From the NCBI GenBank assembly GCA_037176885.1, contig JAWWNJ010000041.1:1426001-1490000 (forward strand): a stretch of 64,000 bases of DNA, given 5' to 3'. This document shows positions 1-9,912 of this stretch, in pieces. This DNA is from Favolaschia claudopus (lineage: Eukaryota > Basidiomycota > Agaricomycetes > Agaricales > Mycenaceae). The position numbers were made by a program, and so were the translations under genes. The notes below the pieces were generated by a model. That model did no database searches. It saw only the letters and a list, made by a program, of their open reading frames with translations, and was not told the DNA's origin. Every line of letters begins with the position of its first letter. Within the stretch, counting starts at the first letter, position 1.

Positions 1-204
1 GGACACATTGCGAGTCAGAAACGCAAGGGCCATCGATCAACGCAGCCGGAAAACGAGAAAGCAAAGGCGCGCGTCGCGAGGGAGTCAAAGGCAGTGTGAC
101 GGTGCCGCGGGCTATGTCACACGTCAAATAAATGTGACACTTCCAGGCTTTCTTCTCGATCCTCTTGTACACCCACATTCACTCCTTGTATCTCAACATC
201 CACC

Positions 205-1124
205 ATGGTCTGTATATCCTCTCCTCATCCTCCTCGTACCCCCCGTTGTCCACATCATATCCTATCTGTTATCACCCGTCTTTCCTTTATGGTCGCCTCT
301 TTTTCAGCCATTCTCATTCTCATCTCATTGCCACTTCAATGACTCGACCATCTCACTCACCGCACAACAGGTTCTCCTCGTGACGTCCGACAATGAGCAA
401 TTCACCACCGAGAAGGACATTGTCGAGAGAAGCGTCCTGATCAAGAACATGCTTGAGGGTCCGCAGCCACTCATATCTAAAGTGGCACCAACTCAATTTG
501 CGTTTTACAGATGTCGGCGAGTCTGACCAACCCATCCCTTTGCCCAACGTGTCGTCCAGTGTGCTCAAGAAGGTAACGACACAGCTATTGATCCTCGCGA
601 CAAAGATTGGCGCTCATCATAATTACAGGTCTTGGAATACTGCGAGCACCACCGCGGAGAGCCTCTTCCTGCTGCCGACTCCGAGCAGTCTCAGGATGAG
701 ACCCGTAAACGCACCACGGATATCTCTGAGTGGGACCAGAAGTTCATTACCGTCGACCAGGAGATGCTTTTTGAGATCATCCTTGCTGCCAACTACCTCG
801 ACATCAAGTCTCTGCTGTATGCACCGCTTGACTCATTCTTGTTTTGTATCTTGATCTCGCTACAGCGATGTTGGCTGCAAGACCGTCGCCAACATGATCA
901 AGGGGAAGACTCCGGAAGAAATCCGGAAGCTGTTCAACATCGTCAACGACTTCACCCCCGAAGAGGAGGTCTGTATTCTTTGTGTCTCGTTCATCGTACA
1001 TGCAGCTGAACTCATTGTTTCCAGGCTCAAATCAAGAAGGAGAACGTGAGTGACCCGATCTTTTTCCCACGCTCCAATGCTAACGTGGTATTCTGAATCT
1101 TAGGAATGGGCAGAGGACCGGTGA
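205..1124 (+). CDS. SKP1: SKP1, SCF ubiquitin ligase adaptor
   Basis: SKP1 links F-box proteins to the cullin in SCF E3 ligases and also has kinetochore roles in fungi. Seven exons: 205-207, 371-458, 511-572, 629-816, 866-968, 1025-1045, 1104-1124. They total 486 nt, giving 161 residues, the usual length. The N-terminal BTB/POZ-like part reads [11 protein letters not shown]. It is followed by the canonical [17 protein letters not shown] helix region and ends in KKENEWAEDR, the F-box-binding tail. The first exon contributes only the ATG: the 163-bp first intron starts directly after it, which gives the expected MVLLVTSD start. All splice sites are GT-AG. Identity and model are very secure; only the first exon rests on family comparison and on the splice signal right after the ATG. 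Confidence 0.95.
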
Positions 1125-1388
1125 GCGGTGTCGAGATATGCAGCAGGCAGTTGTCGAATTATCCGTACTCATTCTACCACGCGATTCTCTTTTATTCCTT
1201 CCCCAACGTTGTCGCTTTCTGTTCTGTGTAAGATATAAAAAAATTACCTAAGTGTTCTGCTAGATAACAAAATTGTGACGCTCTTCCCTAGACTCAACCA
1301 ACTTTTGACCCTTTGACTAGTACTGTGCTCAAGGCATTCTAGCCGACACCACGCTGTATTCATAGTCTGGGTCAACTGCTCTTGTTTT

Positions 1389-3146
1389 ATGCCTCGAATA
1401 CCTGACATCCCTGGCAACCGCGTACCTCCTCGTTCCGAACAGGATTCATGGGTCAGGGACCAAGTTGCTAGACTCTGTCAGGTAGACAGTCGTAGGTTTG
1501 TCCGCCAATAATACACTTTCATACATGCGGCGGACGAGTCCTGCAAAGATTTCCCGGAAGTCAACCAGTCAGCTTTACCAAGTCGGATCTGGCAAAGTTG
1601 GAAACCCAGGAGTGCGTGCTTACCACCCTCTCATTGGGGCTGAGTCTTTGACGCGTGGTAGCTTCTGGGTTTGCGAGAAATCCGACGGTGTTCGTGTTCT
1701 TTTGCTAGTTTCCACCGACCACACGAACACCCAAATGGTCTTCCTCGTATGCTATGCTTTCACCGATCTGTTCTACGTCTCTCATCCTACGAAACGGTAG
1801 ATTGACCGCAAGAACGACTACTACGAACTCTCCGGGTTATACTTTCCTCATCACAAAAACCCGCAGCTACCATTGCAGAATACAATTGTGGACGGAGAAC
1901 TAGTTTATGATGTTGACCCACGAACAAATCATGTGCGTATTCGCATTGTTGGCCGCGATTCAGCAGTGCTCAATTTGGACCACAGGAAACGATGCGATTC
2001 CTGGCCTTTGACTGTCTTGTCGTTGACGGCGAAAACATAATGCACCGGCCACTCGACAAACGTTACGGGGTCTGTTCCATTTTGTTGGTCTCCCCCGCTT
2101 CACTGAAGCGTTGCAACAGAGATTACAAGATTATTTCTACAAGCCGTTTGCGAAAATGAAGAAGGATCATCCCCAGGTGACGCAGAACCATCCATTTGAG
2201 TAGGTTCGTTGGCGTATTGGTTTCACTCTCCGGCTCATCGGGTGTTAGTATTCGTGTCAAGCCGATTCAATTTTCGTATGCTGCAGAAATGGTTTTCGGA
2301 GAGATGGTCAATTTGCAGCATGGCAGTGATGGCCTCATTTACACTTGCGTTAACGCGCCATACATCCCCGCCACTGACTCAAACATGTCAGTATTTCCTC
2401 AATCTTGCCGCCTCATTGTTTTCATTTTCTCTGCAGACTCAAATGGAAGCCTCCCTCGGAAAACTCTATCGATTTCAAGCTCGTTCTTCGGTTCCCGCCC
2501 GACCTTGACAACCCCTCTCAACCAGATTTCCACGCCAAACCCATTTTCCTGTTGCACGTCTGGTGTGGTGACACAAAATATGAACAGTACGATCAGATGT
2601 ATGTCGAAGACGATGAATGGGAAAAGTCAGTGTTCATGTCTTTTGTCGCATTTACACCTGCTAAAATTCGCGTTCCTGTCTCTTAGGATGAAGTCGTCAG
2701 GCGAACAATATGACGATCGAATCGTTGAAGTCCATTGGGACCCAGCCCACAAACACTGGCGTATGATGCGGTTTAGAGATGACAAGCCAAATGGCAACCA
2801 CAAGAGTATTGTGGACAAGATCATTATAAGTATAGCTGACGGCGTTGAGAAGGATGGCGTAAGTTCTGGTTCGGTGCCTTGTATTGTCTGACCACCTTTG
2901 TTTTCCTGTTTTTAGCTGCTGGAGCGGTCCAATTCCATCAGAACCGCATGGAAAGCGCGCGCGGCTCGGGGACCGCCGCCGCCGAGTAATGTACCAATGC
3001 AGACGACGCCAGCTATACCGCACCATGCAAATTCGATGTCCGGGTGGGCGGTCTCCCTGGACTCTGTGCTGCGCTATGGACGTCTCGCCACCTCGAAATG
3101 GAGCAAGGTAGGCGGCCCGCTAGTCGTAGCAGGCATGAATCGATGA
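1389..3146 (+). CDS. CEG1: mRNA capping enzyme, guanylyltransferase subunit
   Basis: Nuclear GTP:RNA guanylyltransferase that adds the GMP cap to nascent pol II transcripts. Ten exons: 1389-1495, 1549-1611, 1662-1746, 1801-1932, 1986-2069, 2120-2199, 2249-2386, 2437-2625, 2687-2858, 2916-3146, giving 426 residues. Visible motifs are RRFPGSQPVSF near residue 35, the nucleotidyl-lysine motif EKSDGVR (Lys is the GMP attachment site), IVDGELVYD, FLAFDCLVVDGE, and the late motif SDGLIYT followed by LKWKPP. The C-terminal OB-fold contains FLLHVWCGD. The short basic Pro-rich tail ends in KWSKVGGPLVVAGMNR. As in other fungi, the RNA triphosphatase is expected as a separate protein. Family call certain; the exact first exon is inferred from a single ATG in phase. 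Confidence 0.93.
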
Positions 3147-4051
3147 CGCGGGTCCTGCCCTCGTGCGTGATGGCGCCCATGGACGCCGACGGGACAATCC
3201 CACCCGCCTCGTATGTTACTATGTACGCACGGCCTTACCTTCCGCCCTTCCGTGATGGAAAATGGAGGATCGTAGGCCGCCCATCGTACGTTCACATCTG
3301 ATTCTCCATTTCCCCATAGCCTTCGCCATCGGCTCACTTCACATCTCTTCACATCCCTTGGCGATTCGATCTTGCTCCGAGACGTCTGCATATGACATTG
3401 GGCCAGTTTTTTATATTCGTAACGGGAACAACGGGGTAGTCGTACACAAGTCGTACACTGTGTCGTACAGGCGTATCATGTACAAGGTACAAGAGTATTC
3501 GTAACCAATTCGTGGCGAGGAATCGTGGACACCGAAAGCATTTTGAGAACAAGAGAGAAAAGACATGCATATCTAGTTGTACAGTGATGAGGCTGATACG
3601 TGGGCAGATTCGGTTTGTTTGTGTCTCGATTCAAGTCGATAGCGAATAGTATGAGGAATAGATAAATAAAGATGAGGGAGATGGAGGAGATGCAAAAAAA
3701 AACATAGTGTGTTGTTTCGTGAAAAATTGCGCGTTCTGGTCCAATGTGCAAGGAAGAAATAGGGATCCCGTAGCCCCTTGTTTTGTCGTGAAAGGTCGTC
3801 GTGTCGTGCAACGATGCGAGAGGATGAGTATGTGCAAGAAATGGAGGTCTAGCCGTCGTGATGAGTGAGAGATGATGTGTAGGAATGCGTGTAGTGCAGT
3901 ATCTGAGTGTGTGTGTGCGTAGTGATGAAATTAAGTGCAGGACGGCTAGCGTGGATGATTTTGGACACATTTTTTTGGTGAGACGCGTTTGATATGAACA
4001 GAGTCCGAGCACACCCTATGGTGGCGGCTGTTTTGAACGACGAGATGGCGG
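3147..4051. other. Convergent intergenic stretch, no gene seen
   Basis: This lies between the stop codons of the capping enzyme (plus) and the next gene (minus). It holds short AT-rich runs and a cluster of the word gtcgtaca repeated three times near 3437-3471. A 178-codon open frame on the minus strand (3476-4012) is Thr/His/Ser/Leu-rich, has no recognisable motif, and is probably 3' UTR of the minus-strand gene. Confidence 0.5.
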
Positions 4052-4816
4052 TTAATTGGAGAAGATGCGAGGGGAGGAGAGGGGCGATGTCGCGAAGTCG
4101 GCGTACTGACGATCGTGAGATGCAAAGTCTGCAAACGAATGCGCTCGCGCCGGCAGCAGAGGCAGGGTGCCGCTGCGTGCGCGCGTAACGAATGGCACAG
4201 ACGCGTCGTTTTCGTGCAGACTGAAACGCAGGGCACCGAGGTCGAGGTGAGGGAGCTCAGCCTGGACGCCGGGTGCCTCAGGAGTCGATTCCAGCGATGA
4301 CGACGAAGATTCGAGCGCGTGCCTCGACGGAGTGACGGGTGCAATGGAAAGCGCTGCCATTTGAGACACGGGCACCTAGGGCAGATAAAACGAATAGTTG
4401 AGCCCCAAATGACTGGTAAAACGCGACCACAAGACGAAAAAAATCACCTCCTGCGCGCCGGGAACATATGGGACCCATAGAGCGGGGGTGGTCGGGCGAT
4501 CCACACCGAATTCGTCGCCAGCGCCGCTTGGGATGGGGACCGCTGCAACCTGGTCTGGGAGAATGGTGTCCTCCTGTTCCGGGTCGAGGTCTTGCTCTTC
4601 CAGCTCTCGCTCAGCAACGTCGCGCTGACCGTCGGCTACTCTCCACCAGTCAATGTCTGCGAGAACCCGTCGTCCAGGATTGAGTTCTGAGCCCGTGGAA
4701 CGTCTGTGGTGACCACTGCCGCCATTGGTGCGAGACCCTGTGGTGGAAGCACTCTGGAGAACGTAGGGGGCAGGTCGGACGCTCGGCGTCGAGAGGGTAC
4801 GACGAAGAGAGGGCAT
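4052..4816 (-). CDS. Conserved-looking hypothetical protein, 230 aa
   Basis: Two exons on the minus strand: 4816-4448 and 4375-4052, with a 72-bp GT-AG intron, giving 230 residues. The protein starts MPSLRRTLSTPS, which is basic and Ser/Pro-rich. It has a central motif RRVLADIDWWRV (about residues 50-61), an acidic stretch, and then ALWVPYVPGAQE just before the intron. The second exon begins VPVSQMAALSIAPVTPSR and has a Ser-rich low-complexity end. There are no membrane segments or catalytic motifs. The order of short patterned blocks separated by disorder suggests a regulatory or scaffold protein, but I do not recognise a named family. The start at 4816 is favoured because a TATA box sits about 140 bp upstream on the same strand. 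An upstream in-frame ATG at 5032 would place that TATA inside the coding region. Confidence 0.65.
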
Positions 4817-4954
4817 TGGGGGACGAGGACGAGGGCGACGGTGACGGTGGCCGGTGGGAGAGAGTGAAGGGGCCGAGAGGGCGGAGCACGAGGACGACTC
4901 AGTTCTCGAGCTGGGAGGGACCAAGGGTGCGAATAAGTTGGCGTCCACTCGACC

Positions 4955-4961
4955 TTTTATA
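4955..4961 (-). promoter_or_regulatory. TATA box for the minus-strand gene starting at 4816
   Basis: TATAAAA on the minus strand, 139 bp upstream of the chosen ATG. Transcription starting about 30 bp downstream would leave a leader of roughly 110 nt. This supports the 4816 start over the upstream ATG at 5032. Confidence 0.5.
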
Positions 4962-5345
4962 CTGTGATGGCCGCGGTACACGCTAATTGTGATTTCATAC
5001 CCAGGCACATTTTTTGTCTCTTTGCTACACATCTTCTACCGCCCCAACCGCGCTCAATTCTCAGCTTATTGTAAGACAGGAATATACCAGACAACCATTC
5101 AATGCCACAATTTCATATCTATTTTTTCAACCTTTTTGTACTCGGTTTCCCAGATCGATGACAAGTGATCTTGACGAAACCGCAAAGCAGCCGTACGAGC
5201 CGCAGGGCAGATCCAACCGCTGATATCGTGGAATGTACGGATCTGGGAGGCCCGGCACCGTTAAAACCCCCGCCCTCATCCCCACAGTCCAGGAAAAACC
5301 TGGCTCACTCGCACAAGAACAAAACGCAATCGATGGATGAACTTG

Positions 5346-5402
5346 ACGCGTAATAGACGCGTCTTGGACGCGTCAAACGCGGTTCTCCGCTTAACTACGC
5401 GT
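5346..5402. promoter_or_regulatory. Cluster of four ACGCGT boxes (MCB, MBF-type sites)
   Basis: The palindrome ACGCGT occurs at 5346-5351, 5357-5362, 5368-5373 and 5397-5402. This is the MluI cell-cycle box bound by the APSES factors of the MBF complex, which drives G1/S genes in fungi. One such 6-mer is expected per about 4 kb by chance, so four in 57 bp is striking. The nearest recognised start is the minus-strand gene at 4816. A short plus-strand open frame begins at 5416, 14 bp after the last box. Confidence 0.6.
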
Positions 5403-5415
5403 GTCTCTCGGTGAT

Positions 5416-5532
5416 ATGACGTACCAGCCATCTTCGCCTATCGCTCGATCGTCGGCTGAGCCGAGCCCATTTGCTCCCTCGAGAACAAGGTCAGGTAGAG
5501 TCCCAACGCAGGCAACTCTGCGACTTCAGTGA
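5416..5532 (+). pseudogene. Short frame behind the MCB cluster, possible first-exon relic
   Basis: An ATG follows the box cluster by 14 bp and opens a 38-codon frame beginning MTYQPSSPIARSSAEPSPFA, then a stop. The Ser/Pro composition resembles the disordered N-termini of replication and cell-cycle proteins in basidiomycetes. No downstream reading frame continues into a recognisable domain, even when likely introns are tried. It may be the surviving promoter and first exon of a truncated S-phase gene, or a chance frame. Confidence 0.2.
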
Positions 5533-5598
5533 CGCAAAATTCGCGCCCAACTCACTGCGATTCTGGCGTTGTTTTCCTTCCGCCACACTGTCAATTAA

Positions 5599-5883
5599 TC
5601 AGAGACGCCAGCAACAAGACACGGCTGCGGTGATTTGGAATCGGAATCGGAATCGAAGTAGACTGGACCTGGTGCTGCTGCTGATCCGTACTTTCGCCAT
5701 TCGTGCAGTTTCATCGGCCGCCAGAGCTTTACGCATGGAAGGGATATATGAAATCAGGCTCGTAACAGCGTCCAACATTTGAAGCTCGCTGGGAATGGTG
5801 TCCCTTGTGTTTTTTGCCGTGAATGATGCGAAGTTATCGGGCAAGTATGCGTTCGGGTTGCCATCCAAGACTGAGAGAATCTA
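5599..5883 (-). other. Possible coding exon, unassigned
   Basis: Reading the minus strand from a cctag acceptor at 5884, the frame runs ILSVLDGNPNAYLP, then NFASFTAKNTRD, then a helix-like stretch with LQMLDAVTSLISYIPSMRKA, ending in a basic Ser/Arg-rich tail and a stop at 5599. Amino-acid usage is protein-like and better than in the overlapping plus frame. I could not find a convincing upstream exon: a 26-bp intron would be too short, and the region 5893-6180 gives no family motif. It may be an exon of an undetected gene, a decayed gene, or chance. Confidence 0.2.
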
Positions 5884-6831
5884 GGCAGATTCAATAGTGT
5901 CACCACAGATAATTCGGTCGCGTTGAAGGTGGGTTTTGCATCAAGGAAGTCGATGGTATAACAGTAACAGTAAAGACATAGACACGGCGTGAAAGCGCGG
6001 CAACTGGGTCTGTACCCGGAAAGAAGTGTCGGTGGGAAGCCGTGAGTGACATTCTCTGAAATCTATACGAAACAAGACGCGACTCGCACGACCAAGTAGA
6101 ATTCAGACTTTGGACATGGATGCAACAACAAAAGGCATCGAAGCCAAAGCCAAATAGACGTCAATATAACGGCATCATTCATCTTGTACCAGACCAGTAT
6201 AGTAAGTACTTCGAGTTGGAATGGCTGGCTATCGCGAAGGGCTTTTGTCTACGGCGGCTGTTGCATCTGTCTCTCTATCTCTCAGGCTGGCTGTGAACGT
6301 TTACGCTGTCTGGTGTTTTGTCAATGGCCAGAAATCTCAAAGTCACCATCAGCCACCTACAGCGAGCTGTAGCGCTGCATAGATAACACATGAAGCTTTA
6401 ACTGCTACTGCGAGCGACAGAGCACTACGGCGCTACTGTAGCCTCAGGTGTTATCTCCCCGACTTTTTCTGATGACGCTCCTCTACAATTGTTACATCTG
6501 CGGTTTGGCAATTCATTCCACCTGTTTGCCCCGAACTCAGTGACCTCAGTCATATTCCTATATGTCCAGTCATGGCTATTAGTGCCTTTCCCTTGATGCG
6601 GATCTATGACTTCAGCTGTTGCGAGGCGGTCCCGACTTTGGCCGATTTTGTTGTTGGCAATGTGGACATTCTTTATTTTCACCTGATGGCAGGCTCTACT
6701 CGCCGACTCTCTCCGACTTGAGCTTAATCCACCAATGAAATTGCTAGCATCGTGGTGCCCCGGATGCTACCGCTCGCTAAATTAAAAGCGGCCAACCAAA
6801 TCAACCTATCGCATTCTCTCTCTTGCCAACC
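5884..6831. other. Intergenic, nothing recognised
   Basis: No frame longer than about 85 codons, no repeat of note and no RNA-gene-like structure seen. The last 100-150 bp are the promoter and leader of the ADP/ATP carrier, including a CT-rich tract just before its ATG. Confidence 0.4.
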
Positions 6832-8346
6832 ATGTCCGAAGCTCGAGCTTCCAAGCCAAAATCCGTACAAGACTTTGCTAGTCTGTGCTAATCTAGTCCC
6901 TGCATCTTCATCTCATGTATTCCGGGATTCAGCTGACTTCCTGATGGGAGGCGTAGCGGCTGCAAGTCTCGCCTTTTGCAACTATTTTCATTCCTAACCC
7001 TTCAGCCTGTATATCTTTAGGCTATATCTAAGACGGGCGCGGCCCCTATCGAGCGGATTAAATTACTGGTCCAGAACCAGGATGAAATGGTGGGTCTCAT
7101 TTTCGCACTTTCACTGACAATATTGCTGATCTTCCTGTATAGATCAAGCAGGGACGATTGACCACTCCGTACAAAGGTACTTCGACGACATTGTATTGAC
7201 CGCATGACTGAATTTCCTTTGTTAGGCATTGGGGATGCCTTCGCGCGAACCTACAAAGATGAAGGACTTGCGGCTCTATGGAGAGGTAACGGAACAAATG
7301 TTATACGATGTGCGTCTGTGTTGCCGTCCATCACTGCTTTCTGACCCCTCCCAAGACTTCCCTACACAGGCCCTCAACTTTGCATTCAGTATGTTGTTAT
7401 ATCGGAATAGACTCCGCCGTATAGCAGGCCCTATGAGATACCAGTATATGATACAGAACATGACTGGAATACATCTCGTAGGGAACACGACAACGACGGA
7501 GCTTTCCAATCTCACCCCTTTGAATACGAATGAACATATCTGCGTGAACAGAGGATTACTTCAAATCGTTGTTTGGGTTCAAGAAATCCGAAGGATACTG
7601 GGTACAGCACATCTTGCGTCAATATATTGGTTGACATGAAATCTACAGACCTGGTTCGCCGGAAATATTGCCTCTGGTGCTGGTGCAGGAGCCACGTCTT
7701 CGCTTTTTGTCTACTCCCTAGATTATGCGCGTACTCGACTCAGTAGCGACTCCAAATCCGGAGGGAAACGGCAGTTCAATGGTTTACTGGATGTGTACAA
7801 GCAGACTCTCAAAGCGGACGGTATCGCCGGACTCTACCGTGGCTTTGTGCCTTCGATCGTCGGCATCATGGTGTACAGAGGGTTCTACTTTGGAGTTTAT
7901 GACTCGCTGAGTTCGCCGTTTACGTTCTTGTCCCTGGATAACACTTTCTGACTTGTCTGCCGCCAGAACCCAGCGTCCTGGTCGGGCCTCTCGAGGGTTC
8001 TTTCCTGGCGTCTTTCGCGCTTGGCTGGGCCGTCACTACGGGTGCTGGCATTGCTGCCTACCCTATGGACACCATCAGGCGTGTTCAATAATTGTTCCCG
8101 TCGCCGTTTGATTTGACGCTGTTCTCTTCCAGACGTCGCATGATGATGACCAGTGGAACAGGTGCTCATTATTCGTCGATGTTCGATGCTGCGCGCCAGA
8201 TAATGGGTAAGGAGGGTCCCAAATCCCTGTTCAAAGGCGCAGGAGCGAACGTCCTTCGAGGAGTTGCGAGTGCTGGTGTACTGGCTATTTACGACCAATT
8301 CCAAAGACTCATGTACGGCAAGGTTTACTCTGGTGGTGCGGCATAG
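6832..8346 (+). CDS. AAC: Mitochondrial ADP/ATP carrier
   Basis: Inner mitochondrial membrane antiporter exchanging cytosolic ADP for matrix ATP. Ten exons: 6832-6880, 6933-6961, 7021-7089, 7143-7176, 7226-7309, 7356-7388, 7552-7601, 7649-7910, 7967-8078, 8133-8346, giving 311 residues. Three mitochondrial-carrier repeats are visible: [22 protein letters not shown] and [14 protein letters not shown]. The last contains the RRRMMM signature specific to adenine-nucleotide translocases. Intron 2 (6962-7020) begins GCAAGT and intron 9 (8079-8132) begins GCGTGT. GT alternatives break the frame at both places, so both are read as GC-AG introns. Intron 6 is unusually long for the gene (163 bp). Identity is certain. 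Confidence 0.96.
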
Positions 8347-8734
8347 TTCCTTTGAGCGCGTCACTGCTTTGACAACCTTTTATACAGGTTCAGGCTGATC
8401 CTGTGGCTTCATCGCTCAATTGGAACTATACCCCGCACCCACATTCATTTATATAATTGTTTACCACGCACTTTCCGAGTTCCCTGATGTTTTGTTGCAT
8501 TTAGTTCAGTTCAGTACACGCATAGAAACTCGTTGGACTTATTTCGAACTTTCTCTCGCTTTGCTACATTCTACGTTGCTCTGGAGTCGATAAATCGTTA
8601 TTTCTCTCCAAAAGTGGCTTTTGTTCGCAGAACAGTAAGAAAGGCGATCAAAGTTGGACCGACGTTGATTGCCGACAAAATCTTTCTTGACGCGTTTCTG
8701 TTCTGCCAGTGGTACAGTTTGGGTACAGTGCTCT
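8347..8734 (+). other. Intergenic, promoter of uS15m
   Basis: About 390 bp between the carrier stop and the ribosomal protein ATG. Open frames here lack ATG starts in good context. Nothing further recognised. Confidence 0.4.
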
Positions 8735-9739
8735 ATGTTTCGAGTGTGCGCGTTGGTACAACGTCAGTCTGATTTCTCTCGTGTATCGCCAGATTCTCAG
8801 ACTTCATCGTATCCTCCAGCATGTAAAGTGGAAGTTGGCGCTTCGTCCAGCTCCTCTGGTTTTCACACTTCCGCCGTTCTCTCCAAAATCTCCGAAGCGC
8901 GTCTTCGCTCCCGCGCCCTCAAAAAGGCCAATCTACAGAAAAGAGGGGAGGTTTTGCAGACAGCACAAGCTACTCGTCCCAGTGTTATTCTCGGCACTCG
9001 ACCAGGAGAAGATCATCTATGGGCGGAAAGCTATCTGGGCAGACTCGTCGTTGACGAGTCGGTTTTCACTCAGCCGATGGAAACCACGACTGTATTGCAG
9101 AACGACGTTTCCACCATGCCGAAGTACAAAGCATTCGGTGTCGCAGAGGGGGAAACGCAGAGGTTGTTCAGCCATCTGCCGATGTTGACAAAAACCGTTC
9201 GACCTCCCCCGATCAAAGGAATTCCAACTGCTGCTGCCGAGATCAACGCAAAGCAGTCTGTATATGGGGAGCACGACCAGACCAGCGATGAAGAGGACAA
9301 CTCTTGGCTGCTTCTTGAGAAGCAAAAAGCCGCCAGTTTTGCACGCGTCATTGATCTCAGAAACGCAGATGCAGGAGGAATCTCATACGAGAATAGAAGA
9401 CGAATAGTCCTCGCGTTCTCGACTCCCGAAAATCCGTTCAGCCCCGGGCGCACCGAAGTCCAGGGTGCGTTATATCGCCCTCTTCTCTTTCTTGCACTGG
9501 ATTTCGACGCTGACCGTCTGACAGCTGCAATTTTGACGTACCGAATTCGAAAGTTGTATGCCCATCTCAAGCGCTGCAAACCTGATCTGCAGAACAAGTT
9601 ACCTTTGCGAGTCCTAGTTCATCAAAGGGCGAAGGTGCTCAAGTATCTCAAACGGACAGCGAGGCCTCGTTATGACGCTCTATTGAAACAACTTTGTATT
9701 CTGCCAGACGCCGTTGAGGGCGAGTTGATAGTAAATTAG
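8735..9739 (+). CDS. MRPS28: Mitochondrial ribosomal protein uS15m
   Basis: Small-subunit mitoribosomal protein of the bacterial S15 family. Two exons, 8735-9464 and 9525-9739, giving 314 residues. The N-terminus MFRVCALVQRQ with a later SGFHTSAVL is a typical fungal mitochondrial presequence with its cleavage region. The S15 core lies at the C-terminus: NRRRIVLAFSTPENPFSPG, a junction giving TEVQAAILTYRIRKLYAHLK, then LVHQRAKVLKYLKR and RYDALLKQL. The long N-terminal extension of about 200 residues is normal for fungal uS15m. The 60-bp intron falls inside the conserved EVQ/AAILTYRI motif, so its position is secure. The ATG at 8735 is the first in frame; the open frame extends upstream without another ATG. 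Confidence 0.9.
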   Translation: MFRVCALVQRQSDFSRVSPDSQTSSYPPACKVEVGASSSSSGFHTSAVLSKISEARLRSRALKKANLQKRGEVLQTAQATRPSVILGTRPGEDHLWAESYLGRLVVDESVFTQPMETTTVLQNDVSTMPKYKAFGVAEGETQRLFSHLPMLTKTVRPPPIKGIPTAAAEINAKQSVYGEHDQTSDEEDNSWLLLEKQKAASFARVIDLRNADAGGISYENRRRIVLAFSTPENPFSPGRTEVQGALYRPLLFLALDFDADRLTAAILTYRIRKLYAHLKRCKPDLQNKLPLRVLVHQRAKVLKYLKRTARPRYDALLKQLCILPDAVEGELIVN

Positions 9740-9912
9740 TTCAATTGAACCATGGTTAAATAATATTGTTAGTCTTGGATCTGCTTCGACCCATGTGGGC
9801 AAAGCATCTTGCCTTGTCCCGTGCTGTCACGGTGCGCCATACATACCGCGATGTTCCAGCAACTGAGCTTGTCCGGGCGGCGGGTTCCCGTTACTCCCTG
9901 CAGTGAACCACC

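Noticed and set aside
8..526. A 172-codon plus-strand frame at the left end
   Set aside because: It runs through SKP1 introns 1 and 2; only the piece [11 protein letters not shown]... is real coding sequence.
3476..4012. A 178-codon minus-strand frame
   Set aside because: It lies behind the stop of the minus-strand gene at 4052, is Thr/His/Ser/Leu-rich with no motif, and fits AT/CT-rich 3' sequence.
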